Below are positions 28,409-36,587 of a stretch of DNA of 64,000 bases, one piece after another. The DNA is taken from assembly GCF_001942255.1 (NCBI RefSeq), contig NZ_MKKC01000131.1, forward strand, positions 1 to 64,000. Direction: 5' to 3'. The notes beneath the pieces are model-generated. The model was not told the DNA's origin, did not search any database, and saw nothing but the letters and a program-made list of their open reading frames with translations. Position numbers and translations under genes: made by a program. The number at the start of each line of letters is the position of its first letter. Position 1 is the first letter of the stretch. The DNA comes from Nocardiopsis sp. CNR-923. GTDB taxonomy: Bacteria; Actinomycetota; Actinomycetes; Streptosporangiales; Streptosporangiaceae.

Positions 28409-28831
28409 ATGGCGAGGACCATCTCCGAGCTGATGAGCAGCCCCGCCCGCACGGTCGGGCCGGACACCACCCTGCGCGCCGCGTCCCGGATCATGCGGGA
28501 CAACAACGTCGGCGACGTGGTCGTGACCAAGGAGGACGGCTCGCTCATGGGCATCCTCGCCGACCGCGACATCGTCGTGCGCTGTCTGGCCGCCGGGGGC
28601 GACCCCGACGCCATGACCGCGCGCACGGCGTGCAGCGAGCACGTGGCGACGGTGCCGCCGCAGTGCCGCGTCTCGGAGGCCGTGGACATGATGCGGTCCA
28701 AGGCGGTGCGCCGCCTGCCCGTCGTGGACAAGGACGACATCGTGGGGATCATCTCGATCGGCGACCTGGCCCAGGCGGTCGACGAGCACTCCGCGCTGGC
28801 CGACATCAGCTCCGCGCACGCGAATCGATGA
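28409..28831 (+). CDS. CBS-domain-pair protein
   Basis: The 140-residue protein consists of two CBS motifs: residues about 8-58 (MSSPARTVGPDTTLRAASRI first) and about 72-125 (ending GIISIGDLA). Such stand-alone Bateman modules bind adenine nucleotides and regulate partners, or sense energy or redox state. The binding partner is unknown. The ATG follows GGAGGGA. Confidence 0.88.
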   Translation: MARTISELMSSPARTVGPDTTLRAASRIMRDNNVGDVVVTKEDGSLMGILADRDIVVRCLAAGGDPDAMTARTACSEHVATVPPQCRVSEAVDMMRSKAVRRLPVVDKDDIVGIISIGDLAQAVDEHSALADISSAHANR

Positions 28832-29017
28832 GTTCCCGGCGCAGGCTCGCGGCCCGGCCAGGGCCGCGCGTCCCGCGTGGTGAGACGGCCGCCGCGTCTT
28901 CCGGGTCGCCCACGGGGGACGGCCCGAGGGCGTGGCGGTCCGCACACCGTTCCTTCCCTGACTCCTCCCGCCCGCGCGCCCGCTCCGTCGTGGTCCGATC
29001 CTCGTCGCGCGTGCCTT

Positions 29018-29034
29018 ACGATAATGATTATCGT
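29018..29034. promoter_or_regulatory. Zur box
   Basis: ACGATAAT-G-ATTATCGT is a perfect 17-nt palindrome and closely matches the actinobacterial Zur consensus (a TGATAATCATTATCA-like core). It lies 29 bp before the COG0523-like gene, which heads an operon of zinc-free ribosomal proteins, exactly the known Zur regulon. Repression under zinc sufficiency is expected. Confidence 0.9.
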
Positions 29035-29062
29035 TTTCACCAACGAACGGAGGTCGACCCCC

Positions 29063-30175
29063 ATGGAGCCGACAAGCCCCATGCGCGTGCTCGTGGTCAC
29101 CGGGCTGCACCGCGCGGCCCGCGGACGGACGGTGGACGCGCTGCTCGCCGCGGTGCCGAGGTCGGTGGCGGTCCACCACGACCTCGGCGAGATCAGCGAG
29201 GGGAACGTCCACCGCGTCACCCGCGACCGCTGGGGTCCACTCGACCACACCCCCGTCCACCTCGACCACCTGTGCGCGTCGTGCACCCTGCGCGAGGACC
29301 TCGTGCCCGCCCTGCTGCGGCTGGCCGCCGAAGGCGAGCACGCCCTGTGCGTCGTGGAGGCCTGGGACGTGGTCGAACCCCGGCAGGTGGCCGAGATCAT
29401 CGCCGCCCAGCGGGAGCTGGAGTTGGCCGCGGTCGTCGCCGCGGTGGACGCCGACCGCCTCCTGCCCGACCTCGCCACTCTCGACGACCTGCGCGACCGC
29501 GCGCTGGACATCGCCGTGGAGGACGACCGCACCGTCGCCGAGGTCCTGGCGCACCAGATCGAGTACCCCACCGCGATCGCCTTGCACGGCACCCGCCACC
29601 GAAGCGAGGCGCGGTCGCTGCTGGAGCAGTTCAACCCGGCCGCCGCCGTGGTCGTGCCGGGCGCGGCCCTGGCCCAGCTGGCGCACGGCCGGTTCGACCC
29701 CGAGGCCGCCGCGAACCGCACCAACCCGGCCTGGGCCCGGTACTGCCCGCGCACGGACGGCCGGGTGACCACCGTGACCTGGTCCCGTCGGCGTCCGCTG
29801 CACCCCGAGCGCACGCACGGGGCCCTGGAGCGGCTGGTCTCGTCGGGCCTGCGCAGCCGGGGCCGGATCTGGCTGGCCGGCCGCCCCGACACCCTCCTGG
29901 TCTGGGACGCCCACGGCGACGCCCTGGTCCTGGAGAGCGGCGGCCCGTGGCTGGACGCGCTGCCCGGGGCCGCCGTGGAGATGGTCTCCGAGGCCCGGCG
30001 CGTCTCCGCCCTCCTGGACTGGCATCCGGTCGTGGGCGACCGCTGCCAGCACCTCGCCTTCACCGGGATCGACATGGACGTCCAGGGACTCGTCGCGCTC
30101 CTGGACTCCTGCCTGCTGACGGAGGAGGAGGCCGGTCGGCCGCTTCGGACCGACCCCTTCGCCGACGCACTGTGA
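29063..30175 (+). CDS. COG0523/CobW-like protein of the Zur regulon
   Basis: The 370-residue protein resembles YciC/ZinU-type CobW proteins, proposed zinc metallochaperones. The metal-binding cysteine motif is LDHLCASCTLREDL, a CxxC form rather than the usual CxCC. The C-terminal CobW domain (VTWSRRRPLHPER onward, with RGRIWLAG) is intact. The P-loop is degenerate: GLHRAARGRT has Arg where the GK(S/T) Lys should be and extra residues, so GTPase activity is doubtful. The ATG follows CGGAGG. It is the first gene of the Zur-controlled operon and is followed 13 bp later by the S18 gene. Confidence 0.87.
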   Translation: MEPTSPMRVLVVTGLHRAARGRTVDALLAAVPRSVAVHHDLGEISEGNVHRVTRDRWGPLDHTPVHLDHLCASCTLREDLVPALLRLAAEGEHALCVVEAWDVVEPRQVAEIIAAQRELELAAVVAAVDADRLLPDLATLDDLRDRALDIAVEDDRTVAEVLAHQIEYPTAIALHGTRHRSEARSLLEQFNPAAAVVVPGAALAQLAHGRFDPEAAANRTNPAWARYCPRTDGRVTTVTWSRRRPLHPERTHGALERLVSSGLRSRGRIWLAGRPDTLLVWDAHGDALVLESGGPWLDALPGAAVEMVSEARRVSALLDWHPVVGDRCQHLAFTGIDMDVQGLVALLDSCLLTEEEAGRPLRTDPFADAL

Positions 30176-30188
30176 GAGAGGAACGCCG

Positions 30189-30448
30189 ATGAGCGCCAAG
30201 CCTCGACGGTCGGTCGGACGGAACACGTCCCGCGGGTTCGCCGACCCTCGCGGCGACGCCGACCGCGTCGACTACGAGGACGCCGCACTGCTGCGGCGGT
30301 TCGTCTCCGAGAAGGGCAGGATCCGAAGCCGCCGGGTCACCGAAATGACCGTCCGGCAGCAGCGGTCGGTCGCCACCGCGATCGGGACGCCCGCGAGACG
30401 GCCCTGCCGCCCGACCCGTCCAACACCCCCCTGACCGCGCATCCATGA
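30189..30448 (+). CDS. rpsR: 30S ribosomal protein S18, zinc-free paralogue (one frameshift)
   Basis: The product, about 86 residues, is an S18 with VDYEDAALLRRFVSEKGRI and RRVTEMTVRQQRSVATAI, and no cysteines. Actinobacteria keep such a C-minus copy under Zur to replace the zinc-binding S18 during zinc starvation. As read, the C-terminus runs out of frame. One missing C at about 30391 restores RDARETALLP, the expected S18 ending, and a stop at 30446-30448. The ribosome-binding site is GAGAGGAA. Confidence 0.9.
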
Positions 30449-30459
30449 GGAGGAACGCC

Positions 30460-30696
30460 GTGTCACGTGTCTGCCAGGTGACGGGCCGGGCCCCGAGCTT
30501 CGGGAACGCCGTCTCGCACTCCCACCGGCACACACGCCGCCGGTTCGACCCCAACATCCAGACGAAGCGGTACTGGCTGGCCAGCGAGAACCGGCACGTC
30601 CGGCTGCGGGTCAGCGCCAAGGGCATGCGGATCATCGACGCGCGGGGCATCGAGCGGGTGCTCGCCCAGATTCGAGCGCGCGGGGAGAGGAACTGA
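30460..30696 (+). CDS. rpmB: 50S ribosomal protein L28, zinc-free paralogue
   Basis: The 78-residue L28 begins SRVCQVTGRAPSFGNAVSHS after a GTG start. I prefer this GTG over the ATG at 30445 because GAGGAGG sits six to seven bases before it and L28 begins here. Only one cysteine remains, so the zinc-binding CxxC pairs of the primary L28 are absent. Under zinc limitation it would replace the zinc form and free zinc from ribosomes. Confidence 0.92.
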   Translation: MSRVCQVTGRAPSFGNAVSHSHRHTRRRFDPNIQTKRYWLASENRHVRLRVSAKGMRIIDARGIERVLAQIRARGERN

Positions 30697-30697
30697 C

Positions 30698-31003
30698 ATG
30701 GCCAGGAGGAGCAAGATCGTCCGGAACGAACACCGCGTGCGGGTCGTGGCCCGCCACGCCGAGCGGCGCGCCGAGCTCAAGCGGACCATCTCCGCACCGG
30801 GGACCGGTCGGGCCGAACGCGAGGCCGCCGTGCGCGAACTCCAGCGACAGCCCCGGGACGCCAGCGCGACGCGGGTGCGCAACCGCGACTCGGTGGACGG
30901 CCGTCCGCGCGGCTACCTGCGCCGGTTCGGACTCTCCCGGCACCGGTTCCGCGAGGCCGCCCACCGGGGGGAACTGCCGGGCGTGACCAAGTCGAGCTGG
31001 TAG
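30698..31003 (+). CDS. rpsN: 30S ribosomal protein S14, zinc-free paralogue
   Basis: The 101-residue long-form S14 lacks the CxxC-CxxC zinc ribbon of the short form. It begins MARRSKIVRNEHRVRVVARH and ends RFREAAHRGELPGVTKSSW as zinc-independent S14 proteins do. The ATG begins one base after the L28 stop, so the two are translationally linked. Last gene of the Zur operon; the L33 paralogue often found here is missing. Confidence 0.93.
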   Translation: MARRSKIVRNEHRVRVVARHAERRAELKRTISAPGTGRAEREAAVRELQRQPRDASATRVRNRDSVDGRPRGYLRRFGLSRHRFREAAHRGELPGVTKSSW

Positions 31004-31013
31004 GACGCCTCCG

Positions 31014-31046
31014 GCTCCGGGGCCCGGAACGGCTGGGCCCCGGAGC
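31014..31046. terminator. Terminator hairpin after the Zur operon
   Basis: GCTCCGGGGCCC and GGGCCCCGGAGC form a perfect 12-bp stem with a 9-nt loop between the convergent S14 and membrane-protein genes. Confidence 0.8.
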
Positions 31047-31057
31047 GGTGCCGGGCG

Positions 31058-31507
31058 TCAGGTCCGCACCCTCAGGAGACGCTGTGCCCCCAGGGCGGCC
31101 AGACCCGCCAACGCGCCCACGATCGTCCCGGTCACCAGGCTGCTGAGCACCGAGAATCCCCGAATGATGAGGGCCTGGGCGCCGGGGGCCAGGTCGGAGA
31201 GGTTGCCGCCGAGGGTGGGCGGGTCGTCCCCGAACGCCTGGCCCCAGAGCAACTGGTGTCCGAGCGCCAGGAGGACCCCGTAGATGATCCCGACCACCAG
31301 CAGGGTCACGAACGGGTTGGGCACCTTCCAGATGAGGACCACGGCGATCCACACCAGCGGTGGCACGACGACGAGCAGCCAGTTGACGAAGGTGGCCGGC
31401 GCGATGACGGACAGGTCGTGCAGAACCACGCGCGGCACCGCGAGCAGGGCCAGGAGAACGAGCACGGGGAGCGGCAGGCCGAGGGCGGCTTTCTTCGGAT
31501 CGGTCAT
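31058..31507 (-). CDS. Small integral membrane protein, function unknown
   Basis: The 149-residue protein has four hydrophobic segments: residues about 12-32, 40-60, 68-90 and 112-140. A short, more polar loop (GQAFGDDPPTLGGNLSDL) precedes the last. I recognise no family with certainty. The ATG is the first residue before TDPKKAALG. No operon partner is seen. Confidence 0.7.
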   Translation of the reverse strand: MTDPKKAALGLPLPVLVLLALLAVPRVVLHDLSVIAPATFVNWLLVVVPPLVWIAVVLIWKVPNPFVTLLVVGIIYGVLLALGHQLLWGQAFGDDPPTLGGNLSDLAPGAQALIIRGFSVLSSLVTGTIVGALAGLAALGAQRLLRVRT

Positions 31508-31623
31508 GGCCCCAAGGTAGGAACCGGCTCCCCGTCCACGCATCGTCTCCAGGACGCGTTCCGCTACGTCGGGAAGCGGTTCGCGCGACGCCCCTCGACG
31601 TAACATCCGCACCATCGGGGACG

Positions 31624-32247
31624 CTATCCGCCCAGAACGAGCCGGATGCCGAGCGTCACCATGACGGCGGCGATCACCCCGTCCAGCACGCGCCAGGCTC
31701 CCGGCCGGGCGAACACCGGGCGCAGGAGCCGTGCGCCGAAGCCCAGGGCGAAGAACCACAGGAAGCTTCCGGCCACCGCACCGCGCGCCCACCACCAGCG
31801 CGCCTCCCCGTCCTGCTGGTTGGCGACGGAGCCCAGGAAGACGACCGTGTCCAGGTACACGTGCGGGTTCAGCCAGGTCAGCGCGAGGGCGGTGGCGACC
31901 GCGGGCCCGAGTCGGCGCGAGCGCGGCGCCCCGTCTGCGGTGAGCGCGCCGGGGCGCGCGACCCTGACCGCGGCGAGCAGACCGTACACCACCAGGAACC
32001 CGGCGCCGAGGAGGCGGACGGCGACCAGGGCGGAGGGCATGGCCTCGACGACGGCGCCGACGCCGAGGACTCCGGCGGTGATGAGGACGGCGTCCGACAG
32101 CGCGCAGACCAGGACCACGGCCAGGACCGTGCGGGGGCGGCCGTCGATGCCGAGCCGGAGGACGTAGGCGTTCTGGGCTCCGATGGCCACGATGAGGGCG
32201 AGCCCGGTCCCCAGACCGAGCACCGCCGCGAGCAGGGATGCGTTCAC
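31624..32247 (-). CDS. lysE: LysE/ArgO-family basic amino acid exporter
   Basis: The 207-residue inner-membrane protein has six predicted helices. The family motifs GLALIVAIGAQNAYVLRLGI near the start and ALALTWLNPHVYLDTVVFLG in the middle are clear. It exports lysine and/or arginine when they accumulate. The GTG start lies 72 bp from the divergent LysG/ArgP-type regulator, the standard lysE-lysG arrangement. Confidence 0.92.
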   Translation of the reverse strand: MNASLLAAVLGLGTGLALIVAIGAQNAYVLRLGIDGRPRTVLAVVLVCALSDAVLITAGVLGVGAVVEAMPSALVAVRLLGAGFLVVYGLLAAVRVARPGALTADGAPRSRRLGPAVATALALTWLNPHVYLDTVVFLGSVANQQDGEARWWWARGAVAGSFLWFFALGFGARLLRPVFARPGAWRVLDGVIAAVMVTLGIRLVLGG

Positions 32248-32290
32248 GTTCGGAACGTTAGGAGGACGAGCATTTTCAGTAAAGCTAAAC

Positions 32291-32311
32291 TTTCTTAGAT
32301 CCCTTAAGAAA
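32291..32311. promoter_or_regulatory. Dyad in the lysE/lysG divergent promoter region
   Basis: TTTCTTA-GATCCCT-TAAGAAA has 7-bp perfect arms in an AT-rich island and lies nine bases before the regulator's ATG. It fits a LysR-type binding site (autoregulation and lysE activation). Confidence 0.6.
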
Positions 32312-32319
32312 GGCTTAAG

Positions 32320-33411
32320 ATGCCCTTTCAGTTCGACCACCTGCGCACACTCACCGCTCTCGTGGACGAGGGCACCTTCGAGGCCGCCGCCCGGAGGCTG
32401 CACGTGACCGCGTCGGCGGTCTCCCAGCGGGTCCGGACGATGGAACAGACCGCGGGCAAGGTCCTCGTGCGGCGCACCAACCCGGTCACGCCCACGCCGG
32501 CGGGCGACGTGGTCCTGCGCTACGCCCGCCAGGTGGTGCTGCTGGACGGGGACGTCCTCGCCGAACTGCGGGCCGACGGGGGCGAGGGCGCACCGGTGTC
32601 GGTACCGCTCGCCGTCAACGCCGACAGCCTGTCCACGTGGTTCCTGGAGGCGCTCGCCGGGCTGCCCGAGGATCTGGGCGCGGTGTTCGACATCCACCGC
32701 GAGGACGAGGAGCACACCACGTCGCTGCTGCGCTCGGGATCGGTGATGGCCGCGGTGACCTCCACCCCAGAAGCGGTCCAGGGCTGCGCGGTCGAGCCGC
32801 TCGGGATCATGCGCTACCAGGCGGTGTGCGGCCCGGCGTTCGCCGCGCGGCACCTCGGCGAGCCCGTCGACCCGGCCCGGCTCCCGGCGGCCCCCGTGGT
32901 GAACTTCGACCGCAAGGACGAACTCCAGGACGAGTTCCTCCGGGAGTTGACGGGGCGCGGGTGCGAGGCTCCGCGCCACTTCATCCCGGCGTCGGCCGAC
33001 TTCGCCCAGGCCATCCAGCTCGGTCTCGGTTGGGGCGTGGTGCCCGAGCGGCAGTGCGGGGACGACATCGCGCGGGGGCGGCTGGTCGCGCTCGCCCCCG
33101 ACCGGCCCGTGGACGTGCGCCTGTACTGGCAGCGCTGGAACCTGCGGTCGCCCCTGCTGGACCGGCTCTCGGAGGGGGTGCGCACGACGGCGGCCACCCG
33201 GCTCGCACCCCCTGTAGCCGCGGGGGCCGGGCCGCCCCCGCGGCCGATCGCGCCCGAGCGTCCGGGGTTGTCGGCGGGGCGGTGCTCTGGTGGGATGGGA
33301 CGGCGGTCGCCGGGGGCCGGCGGGCCGCGCCAGCGGCGGGGACTCCCCGGCGCACGGGGCACGCGCGGGTGTGCCGCGACCGGATTCGCCGCGCGTCCGC
33401 GCCGGAGGTGA
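32320..33411 (+). CDS. lysG: LysR-family regulator, ArgP/LysG type
   Basis: Residues 1-60 form the LysR helix-turn-helix (AAARRLHVTASAVSQRVRTME), followed by an effector domain with FDRKDELQDEFL and ASADFAQAIQLGLGWGVVPE, typical of ArgP/LysG. It activates lysE when lysine or arginine is bound. At 363 residues it is about 65 longer than usual: after about residue 297 comes a Pro/Gly/Arg-rich tail that looks unconserved. AAAGG lies six bases before the ATG. Confidence 0.9.
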   Translation: MPFQFDHLRTLTALVDEGTFEAAARRLHVTASAVSQRVRTMEQTAGKVLVRRTNPVTPTPAGDVVLRYARQVVLLDGDVLAELRADGGEGAPVSVPLAVNADSLSTWFLEALAGLPEDLGAVFDIHREDEEHTTSLLRSGSVMAAVTSTPEAVQGCAVEPLGIMRYQAVCGPAFAARHLGEPVDPARLPAAPVVNFDRKDELQDEFLRELTGRGCEAPRHFIPASADFAQAIQLGLGWGVVPERQCGDDIARGRLVALAPDRPVDVRLYWQRWNLRSPLLDRLSEGVRTTAATRLAPPVAAGAGPPPRPIAPERPGLSAGRCSGGMGRRSPGAGGPRQRRGLPGARGTRGCAATGFAARPRRR

Positions 33412-33412
33412 C

Positions 33413-34612
33413 ATGTCGTATCCGCTGTGGGAGGAATCCCCGACGGAGCCGTGCTCCGGATTCCCCCCGGACGTGGGCGCACGGCTGAGGCCCCTGGTCC
33501 CGGGGCTGGCAAGGAGCGCCGTCGAGGCCGTCCGACGCCGCGCGCAGTCGCACGGCCCGCCCTTGGAGCCGGGTGACGCCGAGGCGTGGCGCGAACTGAT
33601 CGTCTCGGCGGTGTACGCGTTCATCGAACGGGTGGAGGGCGACCGCCTCCTCGGCGACCCGACCCGCGTCGCCGAGGAGTTCCGCGCGTTCGGGGCCGAC
33701 GAGGCCCGCCAAGGCCGGACGTTGGAGCGCCTGCACGCCGGGACGCGCGCGGCCGTGGCGATCGCGTGGCGGCGGTTGGCGATCACCGACACGTTCACCC
33801 GGCGGGAGGTGGCGGTTCTGGGCGAGGCGCTGTTCGCCTTCCAGGAGGAGCTCATCTCGGCGGCCGCCGAGGGGCACTCCGAGGCGCGGGGCGCCGAGGG
33901 GGACCGAAGGCAACGCGCCCGGTCGCTCCTGCTGGAGGCGCTGCTCGACGGGGCGGACCCGGCGTCGGTGCCGCCGCTCGCCCAGGCCGCGCGCTGGCGG
34001 GTCCCCGAGCGGGTGGCCGTCGCGCTCCTGCTGCCCGAGGGGACGGCGTGGGTGCCGGCCCCGCCGTCCGACATCCTGGTCGACGCGGAGCGCGACGACC
34101 CGCACGCGGTGGTCCCCGATCCGGACGGACCCGGACGGACGCGCCTCCTGGAGCGTGCGCTGCGCGGGTGCACGGCCGTCCTGGGACCGAGCGTGGACCC
34201 GGGGCGGGCGCCCGTGTCACTGGCGCGGGCCCGGCGGCTGGCGGCCCTGGTTCGCGCGGGGGTGGTGCCGGGCGGGGGCGTCGTGCGGTGGAGCGACCAC
34301 CTGTCGACGCTGCTGTTGGCGCACGACACGGCCCTGGTGGCGGAACTGGCGCGCGAGCGGTTGGCCCCGCTGGAGCGGCTGCGCCAGCCCCAGCGCGACC
34401 GGATGGCGGACACGCTGCTGGCCTGGCTGGAGTCGGGGTTCAACGCCAACGGGGCGGCCGAGCGGTTGCGGGTGCACCCGCAGACGGTCCGGTACCGGAT
34501 CCGCCGGTTGGAGGAGCTCTTCGGACCGCGCATGCGTGAGCCCGACGCCCGGTTCGAGCTGGAACTGGTGCTGCGGGCCCGCCGCCTGCTGGGACCCCTG
34601 GAGTCGATCTGA
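33413..34612 (+). CDS. PucR/CdaR-type transcriptional regulator
   Basis: The 399-residue protein has an N-terminal helical region (about 20-160), a degenerate GGDEF-like middle and a C-terminal PucR helix-turn-helix (RLRVHPQTVRYRIRRLEEL). Such regulators control catabolic genes in actinobacteria. The ATG follows GGAGG and is only one base past the LysR stop, so the two may be co-transcribed. Its target is unknown. Confidence 0.85.
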   Translation: MSYPLWEESPTEPCSGFPPDVGARLRPLVPGLARSAVEAVRRRAQSHGPPLEPGDAEAWRELIVSAVYAFIERVEGDRLLGDPTRVAEEFRAFGADEARQGRTLERLHAGTRAAVAIAWRRLAITDTFTRREVAVLGEALFAFQEELISAAAEGHSEARGAEGDRRQRARSLLLEALLDGADPASVPPLAQAARWRVPERVAVALLLPEGTAWVPAPPSDILVDAERDDPHAVVPDPDGPGRTRLLERALRGCTAVLGPSVDPGRAPVSLARARRLAALVRAGVVPGGGVVRWSDHLSTLLLAHDTALVAELARERLAPLERLRQPQRDRMADTLLAWLESGFNANGAAERLRVHPQTVRYRIRRLEELFGPRMREPDARFELELVLRARRLLGPLESI

Positions 34613-34636
34613 GCTCGGACGAGGGGCCCGCGCTCC

Positions 34637-35603
34637 TCAGTCCCTCGGGGCGAGCGCGCGGACGGCGGCCACCGGGTCGCCGGGCACGATGGGTGCGACG
34701 ACGGGGGTGCTCACCCCGGCGTCGACGTAGGCGCGGATCCGCTCGCGGCAGTACTCGGCCGGTCCGTGCACGACCAGCTCGTCCACCACCGAGTCGGGGA
34801 TGGCCTCCAGCGCGCCCTTGCGGTCGCCCTCGTCCCACGCCTTCCACATGGGGGTGAGCTCCTCGCGCCCCAGCCACTCGTGGAAGCCCGGTAGACGGGC
34901 ACGTTGAGGTAGGCGGAGACGGCCCAGCGGCCGATGCCCCGGGCGGTGTCCGGGTCGGTGTCGGGGATCGCGAAGATCCGGGCGACCACTTCGCGATCCC
35001 GGCCGTCCCCGGCGGCGTCGCGCACGTGGGGGACGACCCTGCGCACGTCCTCGGCGGAGAGCCAGTTGATGATGGCGCCGTCGCCCTCGCGGCCAGCAAC
35101 CGCAGCATGCCGGGGCGCAGCGCCGCGACGAGCAGCGGCGGGGCGTGTTCGGGAACCGTGGCCAGGGTGAAGCCCTGGACGGAGAAGGTGTCGTAGTCGG
35201 CTCTGACCTTCGTCCCGGTCAGCGCGGTGCGCAGGAAGCGCAGGGTGTCGCGGATCCGCTTGTAGGGCTCCTCGAAGGGGATGGCGTTCCACCGCTGGAC
35301 GATGACGTCGGAGGAGGTGCCGATGCCCAGGGCGAAGCGGCCGGGCGCGGCGGAGGCCAGTGCGGCCGCGCTCATCGCCAGCGTGGCCGGGCCGCGCGTG
35401 TACACGGGGACGATGGCGGTGCCAAGGCGCAGGCTCGGCGCCCACACGCTGGCCAGGGCGAGGGGGGTGAAGGCGTCGGCTCCGTTGGCCTCGGCCGACC
35501 AGGCGTCAGTGTAGCCGAGGTCCGGCAGCTGTTCGATGACGGACCGCTGTTCCAGGAGGGGGACCCCTTCCAGGGGGATGGTGATGCCCCAGCGACTGGT
35601 CAT
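34637..35603 (-). CDS. LLM-class flavin-dependent (F420) oxidoreductase (two frameshifts)
   Basis: The product, about 322 residues, is a luciferase-like TIM-barrel flavoprotein beginning TSRWGITIPLEGVPLLEQ, with RFALGIGTSSDVIVQRWNAI and a C-terminal VVHGPAEYCRERIRAY. Actinobacterial relatives often use coenzyme F420; the substrate is unknown. Two single missing bases (near 35088 and 34893) break the frame. Both are repaired by one C and one G. The ATG is at 35603, and a dyad lies upstream. Confidence 0.85.
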
Positions 35604-35655
35604 GGCGACTCCCAGTGGGTCGATCGGGTGGGTGTGCGTCGGCTGTCGCCCCGAC

Positions 35656-35675
35656 CATACCGCGCGGTCGGTATG
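35656..35675. promoter_or_regulatory. Dyad upstream of the LLM oxidoreductase gene
   Basis: CATACCG-CGCGGT-CGGTATG has 7-bp perfect arms, 53 bp upstream of the leftward start. The TACCG...CGGTA style resembles TetR operators. No cognate regulator is adjacent except PucR downstream. Confidence 0.5.
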
Positions 35676-35855
35676 TCGTCTCCCCGGGCGACCCGTCCGA
35701 CAGGCCGGTTCTGCGGACGCGACGGAGTGCCTCCCTGGGGCGTATGTTCGTAGAGCTCGACGGGACGCGGTTCCCGGTGCGGACCGACGTGGCTGGACGA
35801 CGCCGTGCCCGGCGGGCACCGGACCCACACCCGCGAACGAAGGAGGACCCCGATC

Positions 35856-36386
35856 GTGGCCATGCCACCCTCCCCCTACGACTTCCTGCCCGAACTGCCG
35901 GCGTTCACCGTGACCAGCGACGACGTGGCCGATGGGAAGGCTTTGCCCGAGCCCCAGGTCAGCGGGATTCTGGGGGCGGGCGGCGAGGACGCCTCGCCGC
36001 ACCTGTCCTGGAGCGGTTTCCCCGAGGGGACGCGGAGCTTCGCCGTCACCTGCTTCGACCCCGACGCGCCGACCGCCAGTGGATTCTGGCACTGGTCGGT
36101 GTGCAACATCCCGGTCGAGGTGACCGAGTTGGCGACAGGCGCCGGGGACGGTTCCGGTCTGCCGGAATCGGCCGTCACCGTGCGCAACGACGCCGGGGGC
36201 CACCGCTACGTCGGCGCCGCTCCGCCCCCCGGCCACGGACCGCACCGCTACATCTTCGCGGTCCACGCCGTGGACGTGCCCCGCCTCGACGTGGACGCCT
36301 CGGCCAGCCCCGCCTTCGTCGGCTTCAACCTGTTCTCGCACGCCATAGCGCGTGCGCTCATCACGCCCGTGTACGAGCGGGCCTGA
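35856..36386 (+). CDS. YbhB/YbcL-type phosphatidylethanolamine-binding-like protein
   Basis: The 176-residue protein belongs to the PEBP/Raf-kinase-inhibitor-like family. The ligand pocket motifs FDPDAPTASGFWHWSV and HRYVGAAPPPGHGPHRY are present. The bacterial role is uncertain; some members may bind anions or small ligands. I use the GTG at 35856 because AGGAGG is nine bases upstream. An ATG two codons later is possible. Confidence 0.88.
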   Translation: MAMPPSPYDFLPELPAFTVTSDDVADGKALPEPQVSGILGAGGEDASPHLSWSGFPEGTRSFAVTCFDPDAPTASGFWHWSVCNIPVEVTELATGAGDGSGLPESAVTVRNDAGGHRYVGAAPPPGHGPHRYIFAVHAVDVPRLDVDASASPAFVGFNLFSHAIARALITPVYERA

Positions 36387-36587
36387 GGACGGGCCGACAC
36401 GGCCGGGGGCGGTTGCGCGGCGGCGCCGGGGCACCCGCCCCCGCATCCCGGCGGGTACACGCGCGAGCGTCCCCTCCGGTTGACGCGGCAGCCGGATTCG
36501 GCCATTTCCGGGGCCCGACCGGCCGTGGGCGTCTAGGCTCGGCGCACGGTCCTCCGACCGCCCCCACGCCCACGGGAGGGATGCGCG

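Noticed and set aside
30445..30459. ATG at 30445 as the L28 start
   Set aside because: The GAGGAGG ribosome-binding site overlaps and follows it. L28 homology begins at the GTG 30460.
31624..34533. 969-codon minus-strand open frame
   Set aside because: Only its last 208 codons are real (LysE). The rest is antisense to the LysR and PucR genes.
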